Of a stretch of DNA of 64,000 nt, positions 23,471 to 32,674 are shown piece by piece. Positions within the stretch are counted from its first letter, which is position 1. Every line of letters begins with the position of its first letter. The notes beneath the pieces were generated by a model. That model saw only the letters and a program-made list of their open reading frames with translations. It was not told where the DNA came from and did not search any database. The translations under genes were made by a program, and so were the position numbers. Where the stretch lies: contig JBKBKB010000002.1 in assembly GCA_046294735.1 (NCBI GenBank), forward strand, positions 62,001 to 126,000. Direction: 5' to 3'. Source of the DNA: 34-65-8 sp046294735 (GTDB lineage: Bacteria; Pseudomonadota; Alphaproteobacteria; Sphingomonadales; Sphingomonadaceae).

Positions 23471-26305
23471 ATGCTGAAACCGTTTTTCTTTGCCATCGCC
23501 GCATTGCTGCTGGCGACCACCCCGCTTGCCGCGCGCGAGGCCGCGCCCGACCAGGTGACCTGGGCGTTCGAGCAGAGCGACCTTGCAGCGGAAGAAGGCT
23601 GGATCTTCGGCACGCTCGACAACGGGATGCGCTACATCATCCGCCGCAACGACCGCCCCGAAGGTACAGCGCTGGTGCGGATGGAGGTGGAGGCCGGGCG
23701 TCTCGACGAACGCGAGGGTGAGCGCGGCCTCGCCCACTATGTCGAGCACATGGCCTTCAATGGCTCCACCAACGTGCCCGAAGGCGAGATGGTCAAACTG
23801 CTGGAGCGGCTCGGCCTTGCCTTCGGCGCTGACACCAATGCCGCAACCGCGTTCGACTATACGCAGTACCGGCTCGACCTGCCGCGCAACGATCCGGCGC
23901 TGCTCGATACCGCGCTGATGCTGATGCGCGAAACCGCCAGCGAACTGCTGTTCGAGGCCGAAGCGGTGGAGCGCGAGCGCGGCGTGTTGCTAGCCGAACG
24001 GCGCGACCGGACGACCTATTCCCTGCTGGCAACGGCTGACCAGATCGATTTCATGTTCCCCGGCTCGCGCTTTTCCAGCCGCTTCCCGATGGCCGACAGG
24101 GAGGATGTCGCCACCGCCGACGCGGCCACGCTGAAAAGCTTCTGGCAGCGCAACTACATCCCGGCCAAGACCACCCTGGTGGTGGTCGGCGATTTCGATC
24201 CGGCCGAGGTGGAGGCAAAGATCAGGGCCCGCTTTGCCGGCTGGCAGGCTGCCCCGGCCCATCCGCAACCTGATGCGGGTCCGTTCGATCCTGATTATCG
24301 TGGTGCGACCGACATCTATCTCGATCCCGCGCTTGACGAACAGGTGGTGCTGTTCCGCAACGGCCCGTGGCTGGACGAGCCAGATAGCCGCGCCAACCGC
24401 GAACGGGACCTGCTCCGCACCGTCGCCACCGGCATCGTCAACCGCCGCCTGCAGCGGCAGGCGCTGGGGGACAATCCGCCGTTCCGCAGCGCCGGGTTCG
24501 GCACCGGCAACGTGTTCGAAACCGCGCGCCAGACCTCGCTGACGGTCAACGCGATCGAGGCGCAATGGCAGCGCGGTATGGCGGCTGCCCTCGTTGAATA
24601 TCGCCAAGCCTTGGCCTTTGGCTTTACTGAAGCCGAAGTAGCCGAGCAGCTTGCCCGCTTGCGCACGTCTTACGAGAACGCAGTCGCTGCCGCAGCGACG
24701 CGCAGCAATGCCGCCCATGCCGCGTCGGCCATTGCGCTGGCCCGCAACGCGCAGATTCCGGTCGCCCCGGCCGAGCAGCTGGCGCTGTTCGAAGCCGTGG
24801 CAGCCCGCGCCACCCCTGCACTGGTGCTGGAGGCGCTGACACAGCACGCCTTGCCGCTCGACGATGCCCTGATCCGTTTTCAGGGCCGGACCGCCCCGGC
24901 CGGAGGAAAGGCCGCCCTGCGCCAAGCGTTCGATGCCGCCATGGCGGCAGAAGTGCAGGCGGCGGCGGCCAGTGCGGCCAGCACATTCGCCTACACTGAT
25001 TTTGGCTCCGCTGGCTCGGTCGTGTCCGATACGGTCGAACCCGTCCTCGGCATCCGCACCGTGCGCTTTGCCAACGGGGTCATGCTCAACCTCAAGCGAA
25101 CCGAGTTGGAGCAGGACCGGGTGCGGGTCGCCCTCACGCTCGATGGCGGCAGCCTGCTCGACACCCGCGAGGCGCCGCTGGGAACGGCGCTGACCGCGTT
25201 GTTTGCCTCGGCTGGCCTGGGCAAACATTCGTTCGACGAATTGCAGACGGTGCTGGCGGGCCGCACGGTCGGGGCTGCGTTCACCAGCGATGCCGATGCT
25301 TTCCGGCTGGATGCCACCACCACTCCGCGCGATCTGGAGCTCCAGCTCCAGCTGATCGCGGCCTACATGACGGACCCGGGATACCGGAGCGAAGCCGTGA
25401 CTCGTTACCGCAACGGGTTGGATGACTATTTCGCCCGGATCGAGGCCACGCCGCGCGGCGTGTTGTCGGTGCGCGAAGGGGAAATCCTGTCGGACAATGA
25501 TCCGCGCTTCATGCTTCAGCCGCGCGAAGCCTATGCGGCGCTCGATTTCACCAGCCTGCAGTCAACCCTCGGCGAGCGGCTCGGCAGGGGTGCGGTCGAA
25601 CTGGCGCTGGTCGGTGATATCGACGAGGCGGAAGCCATCGCACTGGTCGGGCGGACGCTGGGAGCCCTGCCCGCGCGCGAGGAGGCGTTCGGCAGCCATG
25701 CCGGCAACCGCGACCGGTCTTTCACGGCCGACCGGTCCCGCCGGGTGCTCAACCATACCGGCCCAGCCGATCAGGCACTGGTCCGGCTGGTCTGGCCGAC
25801 CCGCGACGACAGCGATTCAGTGGCTGTCTCAACCCTCGCCCTGCTGCGCGCGGTGGTCGATCTTGAAGTTACGGAAAGCCTGCGCGAACGGCTGGGCAAG
25901 ACTTATTCTCCCGGCGTTTCGAACCAGCAGAGCAACGTCTGGCCCGGTTACGGCACCTTCTCGGTTACGGCCACGGTCACGCCGGTGGAAGTGGAACCGA
26001 CCATTGCCGCCGTACGCGAGACGCTTGCCGCACTGATCGCTGAACCGGTTGATGACGACACTTTTCAGCGGGCGCGGCAGCCGATTCTCGAACGACTTGA
26101 CAACACGCTGAAAACCAACGCCGGATGGATGGCGATGGCCCGCCGGGCGCAGAGCCAGCCGGACGAGATCGCCCGCTTCATGGAGGCCAAGGGTCGGTAT
26201 GAAGTGCTGACTCCGCAAGCCTTGCAAGCCACGGCGCGGCTCTATCTCGATCCGGCCCGGGCAGTGGAGATAGTCATCCTGCCGAAGGTAGCTAGCGCCC
26301 AATAA
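23471..26305 (+). CDS. Secreted M16 (insulinase/pitrilysin) zinc peptidase
   Basis: A 944-residue peptidase with a signal peptide (LKPFFFAIAALLLATTPLAAREA). It contains the inverted zinc motif HxxEH as HYVEH (about residue 90-94) in GLAHYVEHMAFNGSTN, a downstream Glu region (ERGVLLAERR) and two M16 halves; the second, non-catalytic half starts near GVMLNLKRTELEQ. It probably degrades peptides in the periplasm. ATG 23471 was preferred to TTG 23435 because it leads the signal peptide. Its end overlaps the convergent CHAT gene by 14 nt. Confidence 0.92.
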   Translation: MLKPFFFAIAALLLATTPLAAREAAPDQVTWAFEQSDLAAEEGWIFGTLDNGMRYIIRRNDRPEGTALVRMEVEAGRLDEREGERGLAHYVEHMAFNGSTNVPEGEMVKLLERLGLAFGADTNAATAFDYTQYRLDLPRNDPALLDTALMLMRETASELLFEAEAVERERGVLLAERRDRTTYSLLATADQIDFMFPGSRFSSRFPMADREDVATADAATLKSFWQRNYIPAKTTLVVVGDFDPAEVEAKIRARFAGWQAAPAHPQPDAGPFDPDYRGATDIYLDPALDEQVVLFRNGPWLDEPDSRANRERDLLRTVATGIVNRRLQRQALGDNPPFRSAGFGTGNVFETARQTSLTVNAIEAQWQRGMAAALVEYRQALAFGFTEAEVAEQLARLRTSYENAVAAAATRSNAAHAASAIALARNAQIPVAPAEQLALFEAVAARATPALVLEALTQHALPLDDALIRFQGRTAPAGGKAALRQAFDAAMAAEVQAAAASAASTFAYTDFGSAGSVVSDTVEPVLGIRTVRFANGVMLNLKRTELEQDRVRVALTLDGGSLLDTREAPLGTALTALFASAGLGKHSFDELQTVLAGRTVGAAFTSDADAFRLDATTTPRDLELQLQLIAAYMTDPGYRSEAVTRYRNGLDDYFARIEATPRGVLSVREGEILSDNDPRFMLQPREAYAALDFTSLQSTLGERLGRGAVELALVGDIDEAEAIALVGRTLGALPAREEAFGSHAGNRDRSFTADRSRRVLNHTGPADQALVRLVWPTRDDSDSVAVSTLALLRAVVDLEVTESLRERLGKTYSPGVSNQQSNVWPGYGTFSVTATVTPVEVEPTIAAVRETLAALIAEPVDDDTFQRARQPILERLDNTLKTNAGWMAMARRAQSQPDEIARFMEAKGRYEVLTPQALQATARLYLDPARAVEIVILPKVASAQ

Positions 26306-29174
26306 ACACGAACGGGGCCCACAGCAGCGGCTGCTCCAAACCGTCCCCGGCTGGACCGTCAATCATGGCAAGCATCGCCTGGCGAAGTGCCTCTGCCGGG
26401 TCTTCTCCTTCGCCATAGCGCTGCATCGTGCCGATTGACAGCGCCGCAGCCGCATCGTCCCGCACGGCCCAGTGGCTGGCCAGCAGATTGCGCCCGCCCG
26501 CATGAAGGAACGCGCGGGCGAGCCCGGCAAGGCCGCTGGCGTCGACCCCGCTCCCGGCTGCGGTGTTGCAGGCGGACAGCAGGATCCATTCGCTGTCGAG
26601 CCGCAGGCGCATGATTTCGCCCGCGGTCAGCAGTCCGTCCTCATCCGCCGTCGGGGTGACCGCCAGAGCCGGTTCGTCAAGCCCCTCCAGTTCACCCGCC
26701 AGCAGTCCGTGGGTGGCAAAGGCGAGCACATCGGCGCGCGCCACCCGGTCCGAACGCAGGGCCGCCTTGGTGGCATCAAGGCCGGTCAGGATCAGCCGCT
26801 CCGGCGTGGCCAGGGCATCGCCGATCCGGGTCAGCTCCGGCCCGCTCATCGGCAGGGCAGGCAGGTCGCGCACCTGCCGGGCGAGATTGGCGGAACGGAA
26901 CGCCTTCACTCCGGCGGGAACGACCGCGCCCAGCGAGGGGGCGCCGACCGCCACAAAACTCGCCAGCTGGCGCCGTTCCGCTGAACGCGGCTGTTCCAGC
27001 AGAGCCGCGACACTGGGCAAAGTCACCAGCGCATGGCGCCGCACCAGCCAGTCTGCCGAGCGCAGATCGGTCCCGGTGCCCTCACCGGCGAGAACCGCGA
27101 ACGGCAGGGCCGACAGGGCTCCATTGGCAGCCACCAGCAAACGCGGCTTGTCCCGTGCCAACTGCCCCGCCGCGCCCCCGAACAGCAGGCCGTGAAGACG
27201 CTGCGCCAGAGCAAGGTCGAACCCGGCCCCGCCCAGGATGGCATCCGGAGTCAGGCCCCGGCGAAGCGCCTCGACCATGGCCGCGATCTCGCGCGAGCCG
27301 GTATCGAGCGCATCATGGGCGACGGCATCACGGGTCACCGCGAACACCGTGGTGCGGGCTTCGGCACTGGCGACCAGCAGCAGGACTTCGTTCGCACCGA
27401 GAGCCGCCTGCGCCTGAGCAATCGACAGGCGCCCGGCGGCCTCTCCGGCAAAGGCATCGGGCATGGCGGCCAGGACCGCCGAACTGGCGCGGTCAAGCCG
27501 CGCTTCGAGTTGCTCACGCGTCGCCTGCGCCGCCACCCGCTCCTCGGCTGGCGCCCCGCGCCCTGCCAGCCGCAGCTGACGGTCCAGCGCGGCCTGCAAC
27601 TCGACGCTGGCATCCTGCCGTTCGCGCAGCAACCCGGCGAGCGCTGGATCAGCGACCTGCCCGCGCAAGGCGGCATCGCGGGCGGCCTGGCTTGCCGCTC
27701 CCTCAATCGCACCCTGGGCCAGCACGAACGCCAGTCCCGTGTCCCCGGCGGTGATTGCCGCATCAAGCGCCCAGCGATACCCGGCCCTGATTTCCCGGTC
27801 CCGGCCCGAACGCTGCAGGCCGGATGTCTGCAACTCGGCAAGGCGCCGGTCCAGCACCCCGGCTGCCGCCCGCGCCCGTTCCAGCGCCGGTCCAGTCTCA
27901 CCACCGCGGGCTTCGAGCGCGGCCAGCCGGGCTTCGCCCACTGCCACCGCAATCGCCCCGGGCGGGAAAGTCTCCGCCCGCAGGCGCTGCGCCTCGGCCT
28001 GGCTGATGCGGGCGAGCGCCACGTCGCCGGCCGACAGCGCCAGTTCGGCCAGCCGTTCCGCCCCGGCCAGCCGGTCGCGGTGGAACGGCGGCAGCTTGTC
28101 GGCCCGCAGCTGTGCCACGACGCCCAGTTCAGCCAGCCCTTCGGCGCGGGCTCCGCTCGCCACCAGTGCCCGGGCGTGAACCTCCCGCGCCAGCAGCGCT
28201 CGGTTCTCGCCTTCGCCCACGGCGGCGCGCAGCTTGTCGCTGGCGACCGACGCCAATGCGCGCGCTTCGTCCGCCTTGCCCTGACGCAGCAGAATATCGG
28301 CCAGGGTGGTCATGAAATGGATCGCGCCAGGTGCTTCGCCAAACCGGGCGACGGCAATATCGAGCGCCCTGCGGGAGGCGACCTCCGCTTCCTGCAACCG
28401 CCCCAGATCGGCCAGCGTCACGGCGATCAGGTTGAGATTGGCGGCGAGGAACGGGTGGTTTTCCGGCAACGCCTGCTCCAGCACCAGCTGGATTTCGCGC
28501 GCCTCGTCGATGGCTTCGTCCAGCCTGCCGGCGGCGGCCAGATAGACCCCCAGATTGGAGAAGAAATTGGCTGGCTCGGGCGGCATCGGATCAATCTTGC
28601 GCGCCGTGGCAATCGCCGTGCGGGAGAGCTCGATCGCGCGCTCGTAATTGCCGAATTCGAAGTTCGCATGGGCGTAGTTCGAGTAGGCAGTGGCGAGGCG
28701 GGTGTTGGGTTCTGCCGCATCGTTGACCAGCCGCCAGTCAAGGATCTTGCGGGCCGGCTCCAGCGCGTCGCCATGACGGCCGAGCGCCATACTGAACACA
28801 ACCATACCATTGAGCAGGTCGATCCATTCGTTCTCCCAGTCCTTGCCCGCGCCTTCCAGCACTGCCGCTGCCCGGGTGGCTCGCTCCAGCGCGCCGCGCA
28901 CGTCGCCCTGGTAGTAATCCGACACCACTTGTTCGGCCTCTATGTGGGCCAGTTCTGGCGACCCTTCGGGATAGAGTGTCCTGGCAAATTCGAGCACGCG
29001 CTGCCATTCGGTGCGATAGGCGGCCGGATCACTCGCTTCGTCGAGCGCATCAGCCGCCGTGCGCATGGCTAGCAGCTCGGCGTTCTGCTGCGCTTCGGGC
29101 GGCCAGGCCCGTGCGGGCGTGGCGGCCAGCACTGCTCCAAACAGGGCAAGGGCGGCAATCGGGCGGCGCGACAT
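26292..29174 (-). CDS. Secreted TPR protein with CHAT (caspase-like) domain
   Basis: A 960-residue protein with a Sec signal peptide (AALALFGAVLAATPARA). Residues about 60-560 are helical repeats of TPR type (for example RLATAYSNYAHANFEFGNYERAIELSR). The C-terminal 350 residues form a CHAT domain: catalytic His in AFATHGLLAG (about 822) and Cys in LLSACNTAAGSG (about 870), both present, and the final LLWAPFVFIG typical of CHAT. CHAT proteins are separase/caspase-like peptidases used in regulated proteolysis or defence. Being exported and next to an M16 peptidase (convergent) is unusual. Start ATG 29174 leads the signal peptide. Confidence 0.85.
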   Translation of the reverse strand: MSRRPIAALALFGAVLAATPARAWPPEAQQNAELLAMRTAADALDEASDPAAYRTEWQRVLEFARTLYPEGSPELAHIEAEQVVSDYYQGDVRGALERATRAAAVLEGAGKDWENEWIDLLNGMVVFSMALGRHGDALEPARKILDWRLVNDAAEPNTRLATAYSNYAHANFEFGNYERAIELSRTAIATARKIDPMPPEPANFFSNLGVYLAAAGRLDEAIDEAREIQLVLEQALPENHPFLAANLNLIAVTLADLGRLQEAEVASRRALDIAVARFGEAPGAIHFMTTLADILLRQGKADEARALASVASDKLRAAVGEGENRALLAREVHARALVASGARAEGLAELGVVAQLRADKLPPFHRDRLAGAERLAELALSAGDVALARISQAEAQRLRAETFPPGAIAVAVGEARLAALEARGGETGPALERARAAAGVLDRRLAELQTSGLQRSGRDREIRAGYRWALDAAITAGDTGLAFVLAQGAIEGAASQAARDAALRGQVADPALAGLLRERQDASVELQAALDRQLRLAGRGAPAEERVAAQATREQLEARLDRASSAVLAAMPDAFAGEAAGRLSIAQAQAALGANEVLLLVASAEARTTVFAVTRDAVAHDALDTGSREIAAMVEALRRGLTPDAILGGAGFDLALAQRLHGLLFGGAAGQLARDKPRLLVAANGALSALPFAVLAGEGTGTDLRSADWLVRRHALVTLPSVAALLEQPRSAERRQLASFVAVGAPSLGAVVPAGVKAFRSANLARQVRDLPALPMSGPELTRIGDALATPERLILTGLDATKAALRSDRVARADVLAFATHGLLAGELEGLDEPALAVTPTADEDGLLTAGEIMRLRLDSEWILLSACNTAAGSGVDASGLAGLARAFLHAGGRNLLASHWAVRDDAAAALSIGTMQRYGEGEDPAEALRQAMLAMIDGPAGDGLEQPLLWAPFVFIGR

Positions 29175-29330
29175 GGCAACTCCTGCAATTTCCGCAGCTA
29201 TCGTGTCGCAAACCGCGGTGCCAGACAAGGCTTGCAGCAGGTCAGCCTGCTCATATCCCGCAACCGCCGGATTGCCTTGGGTAGCTGCGGCACCTAAGGG
29301 AACGCGAGCAGCAAGCCCGGAGTCCCCGCC

Positions 29331-29570
29331 ATGAAAGTCCGCGTCCACGTCAACCTCAAGCCCGGGGTGCTCGACCCGCAGGGCCGCGCAGTCCACCACG
29401 CACTGGAAGGGCTTGGCTTTGACGGGGTGAAGGACGTCCGCGTCGGCCGCCTGATCGAACTCGACGTGGCCGATGGCACGAGCGATGCCGCGCTCGACGA
29501 AATGTGCCGCAAGCTGCTCGCCAACATGGTGATCGAGAATTACCGGATCGAAAAACCGGAGACCGTGTGA
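29331..29570 (+). CDS. purS: FGAM synthase subunit PurS
   Basis: A 79-residue small subunit of phosphoribosylformylglycinamidine synthase, which bridges PurQ and PurL. VRVHVNLKPGVLDPQG and ALEGLGFDGVKDVRVGR are typical, with the C-terminal NMVIENYRIE. ATG 29331 has no close competitor. The TGA overlaps the purQ ATG (TGATG), so the two are translationally coupled. purL is not in the window. Confidence 0.95.
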   Translation: MKVRVHVNLKPGVLDPQGRAVHHALEGLGFDGVKDVRVGRLIELDVADGTSDAALDEMCRKLLANMVIENYRIEKPETV

Positions 29571-30256
29571 TGTCGGGTTTCCGTGCGGCCGTCATTACCT
29601 TTCCCGGGTCGAACTGTGACCGCGACATGGCGGTGGCACTGGAGAAAGTATCTGGCGCGGCCCCCCTGCGGGTGTGGCATGGCGACGCCAACCTGCCCGA
29701 ACGACTCGATTTCATCGCCCTGCCCGGCGGCTTTTCCTATGGTGACTATCTCCGTTCCGGCGCGATGGCAGCGAACAGCCCGATCATGCGGTCGGTGATC
29801 AATGCCGCGCTGCGCGGGGTGCCGGTGCTGGGGGTGTGCAACGGTTTCCAGGTGCTGACCGAGGCCGGGCTGCTGCCGGGGGCCCTCATGCGCAACGCTG
29901 GTCAGAACTTCATCTGCCGCACGGTGGCGCTGCGGGTCGAGAACAGCCAGAGCGTGTTCACGGCCGGTTATCAGGCGGGTGCAACCGTGCGCATTCCGGT
30001 GGCGCACCACGATGGCAATTTCTTTGCCGACACCGATACACTTGACCGGCTTGAAGGGGAGGGCAGGGTGGCATTCCGGTATCTGGAGCCGGTCAACGGC
30101 TCGCAGCGCGATATCGCCGGGATCCTGAACGACGCAGGCAACGTGCTGGGCATGATGCCCCATCCCGAACGTGCGATCGAGCAGGACCACGGCGGCAGCG
30201 ACGGCAGGCCCCTGTTTGAAAGCGCGGTCCGGGCGCTTGCCGGAGCCGAGCTCTAG
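29570..30256 (+). CDS. purQ: FGAM synthase glutaminase subunit PurQ
   Basis: A 228-residue class I glutamine amidotransferase that feeds ammonia to PurL. The nucleophile Cys is in LGVCNGFQVL (about residue 87) and the His-Glu pair in MMPHPERAIE near residue 205. The N-terminus AAVITFPGSNCDRD is typical. Start ATG 29570 overlaps the purS stop. The end (TAG) meets the convergent GGDEF/EAL gene at 30253-30256 through a shared CTAG. Confidence 0.96.
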   Translation: MSGFRAAVITFPGSNCDRDMAVALEKVSGAAPLRVWHGDANLPERLDFIALPGGFSYGDYLRSGAMAANSPIMRSVINAALRGVPVLGVCNGFQVLTEAGLLPGALMRNAGQNFICRTVALRVENSQSVFTAGYQAGATVRIPVAHHDGNFFADTDTLDRLEGEGRVAFRYLEPVNGSQRDIAGILNDAGNVLGMMPHPERAIEQDHGGSDGRPLFESAVRALAGAEL

Positions 30257-32604
30257 CCGACCAGCCGGTTGGCGCGGGCAAAGACGGCGCGGGCATCGGC
30301 TGCCGACATCGGACGGCCGAAGTAGTAGCCCTGGATCTTGTCGCAGCCCATCGCCCGGATCATCGCGGCCTGCTCTTCGGTCTCCACCCCTTCGGCGGTA
30401 GTGGTCAGCTCCAGGCTTTGCGCCATGGCGACCACGGCCCGGATGATCGCGAGGCTTTCCGGATCCTGCTCCGATGCGCCCTGCACGAAGCTGCGGTCGA
30501 CCTTGATCGTGGTGAAGCGCAGTTTGCGTAAGTAGCCGAGCGAGGAATAGCCGGTCCCGAAATCGTCCAGCGCAATGCTGCATCCCAGCGCCATGCACTG
30601 CTCCAGCGCATTGCGGGCAACATCGGCATCGCGCAGGAAAATGCTCTCGGTGACTTCCAGCTCCAGCCGTGACGGCTCCAGCGCGGTCAGCGCCAGAGCG
30701 CGGACGACCATCTTGGGGAAATCAGGTTCGATCAGTTGTTCAGCCGAAACGTTGACATTGACCTTGACGTGGGCCGGCCAGTTGGCGGCCTCGCGGCAGG
30801 CCTGCTCCAGCACCCATTCGCCGATTGGGACGATCAGACGGGTATCTTCCGCCAGCGGGATGAACTTGGCCGGGCTGATGAAGCCATGCTCGGCGCTGTT
30901 CCACCGCACCAGTGCCTCGAAGCTGACGACCGTTTCATTGTTTGCATCGACGACCGGCTGGTAGTTGAGCAGCAATTCCTGCCGTTCCAGCGCGCGCCGC
31001 AACGCGAATTCGAGCTGGCGGCGTTCTTCAGCCGAAGCGTGCAGTGAAGGCTCATATTGGCAGTGGCTGCCGCCGCCTTCGTCCTTCGAGCGATACAGCG
31101 CCAGATCGGCGTTGCGCATCAGCTCTTCCACCGTCTTGCCATCACGCGGGGCCTGGGCCGAACCGACGCTGGCACCGACATAAAGCGTATGGTGATCGAT
31201 CTCGTACGGCTGCGACAGCCGGTCGATCACCCGCCGGGCGATCTTGTCAACCAGACCCTGCTCCGAGGCATCGCGGATCACGATCGCGAATTCGTCGCCG
31301 CCCAGGCGGCCGATCAGAGCATTGTCCCCGGCCAAATCCTTGAGCCGGCGCGAGACTTGCGCGAGCAGTTGGTCACCCACCATGTGTCCGAGCGAATCGT
31401 TAATCGACTTGAACCGGTCGAGGTCGATCATCAGGAAGGCGCAGCGGGTACGCCACTGCTTGGCATACCGCATCGCCTCGCCCAGCGCTTCGTTCAGCAT
31501 CAAGCGGTTGGGCAGGCCAGTCAGTGTGTCATAGCGGGCGAGGTAGGCAATCTTTTCGGACGATTCACGTTGTTCGGTCACATCCGAACCGACCCCGCGG
31601 AAACCGATGTGTGCACCCTGTTCGTCCAGCATCGGCGTGCCGGACAATTCCCACCAACGGTGTTCGCGGTTAATGGTGACCTTGACGATCAGGTTGGAGA
31701 AGCTTTCTCGCCGCTTGAGCCGCTCGGCCAGGTCATGCAGGCTCGGCGGAAACTGGCCGCTGTCCCACGCTTCCCCGGCAACCAGCTCCAGGAACGACTT
31801 GCCTTCGACATCATCCGGTGCCCGGCCCAGCGCGAAGGCAAACCGCGGCGAGGCCTTGCGGACGCGGCGGTTGGTATCGACCTGCCACAGCCAGTCGGCT
31901 TGGTTTTCCTCGAACTCGCGCAGCAGCAGCGACACGACTTCGCTTTTCTCGGCAATCGCCGCTTCGGACAGGCGCGCCTTGAGATAGGAGCGCGAGATTT
32001 CCACGCTGCCGATGCCGATCGCCGCAGCAATTGCCAGCGCAGCCACGGCCGCAAGGTATTCGCCAAGCCAGACCGCGCAGACCACCGCAACGGCGGCCTT
32101 GGTGGACGCGAAGACGATGGTCGCAGCAGGCGGTGCAGCGGCGACTAGCGTTAGCGAGGTGGCGGTGGCGGCGACGACCAGATAACTCAGCAGGAAGGCG
32201 CGCGGATCACCTGTCCAGCACGAAAGTGCAAGGGGCAGGCAGCAAACCAGCGCCACCGCGCCGGTCGCCAGCAGGTGGCCCGACATTTCCGGCGGTTGCA
32301 TTGCCCGCCGGTCAGTGTCGGACAATTGCCGGTCAAGCCTCGCATTGTGGCCCAGCACCAGGGCAAGCAGCCCCAGCCATGCAGCCAGCAGCAGCGGCTC
32401 GCCCATCCGGGCATGGGCCAGCAGGAGCACGCTGGCCGCAACGGAGAAAATACCGGTCCGCCAGTGAAAATTGCGCCAGAGCTGGGGGTATTGATAGCCG
32501 CGCAGCTGCGCCCAGCCGTCTACGCCGCGATCACCGAAACCGATAACCGCCCGCGTCGCTAGACCGTCCGCCATTGCGGGAAGATGCCCCTGTCCGTCAC
32601 TCAC
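30253..32604 (-). CDS. Membrane GGDEF-EAL protein with PAS domain
   Basis: A 783-residue cyclic-di-GMP enzyme. Residues about 45-210 hold several membrane helices (a sensor with no soluble loop). A PAS domain follows (WLWQVDTNRRVRKASPRFAF; GFRGVGSDVTEQR), then GGDEF (RLGGDEFAIV, with DLDRFKSIND) and EAL (SFEALVRW; LDDFGTGYSSLGYL; TTAEGVET; QGYYFGRP). Both catalytic motifs are intact, so it may make and break c-di-GMP. It is 70 nt downstream of glmS on the same strand; cotranscription is possible. Confidence 0.92.
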   Translation of the reverse strand: MSDGQGHLPAMADGLATRAVIGFGDRGVDGWAQLRGYQYPQLWRNFHWRTGIFSVAASVLLLAHARMGEPLLLAAWLGLLALVLGHNARLDRQLSDTDRRAMQPPEMSGHLLATGAVALVCCLPLALSCWTGDPRAFLLSYLVVAATATSLTLVAAAPPAATIVFASTKAAVAVVCAVWLGEYLAAVAALAIAAAIGIGSVEISRSYLKARLSEAAIAEKSEVVSLLLREFEENQADWLWQVDTNRRVRKASPRFAFALGRAPDDVEGKSFLELVAGEAWDSGQFPPSLHDLAERLKRRESFSNLIVKVTINREHRWWELSGTPMLDEQGAHIGFRGVGSDVTEQRESSEKIAYLARYDTLTGLPNRLMLNEALGEAMRYAKQWRTRCAFLMIDLDRFKSINDSLGHMVGDQLLAQVSRRLKDLAGDNALIGRLGGDEFAIVIRDASEQGLVDKIARRVIDRLSQPYEIDHHTLYVGASVGSAQAPRDGKTVEELMRNADLALYRSKDEGGGSHCQYEPSLHASAEERRQLEFALRRALERQELLLNYQPVVDANNETVVSFEALVRWNSAEHGFISPAKFIPLAEDTRLIVPIGEWVLEQACREAANWPAHVKVNVNVSAEQLIEPDFPKMVVRALALTALEPSRLELEVTESIFLRDADVARNALEQCMALGCSIALDDFGTGYSSLGYLRKLRFTTIKVDRSFVQGASEQDPESLAIIRAVVAMAQSLELTTTAEGVETEEQAAMIRAMGCDKIQGYYFGRPMSAADARAVFARANRLVG

Positions 32605-32674
32605 ACCTTACGGATTAAGGGGGAAACCTTGCCAGCCGGTAAAGCATAGCCCGCGGAGTCAGGGGTAAGATCAA

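Noticed and set aside
29504..29570. Longer N-terminus for PurQ
   Set aside because: The open frame reaches upstream into purS but the similarity and the TGATG overlap place the start at 29570.
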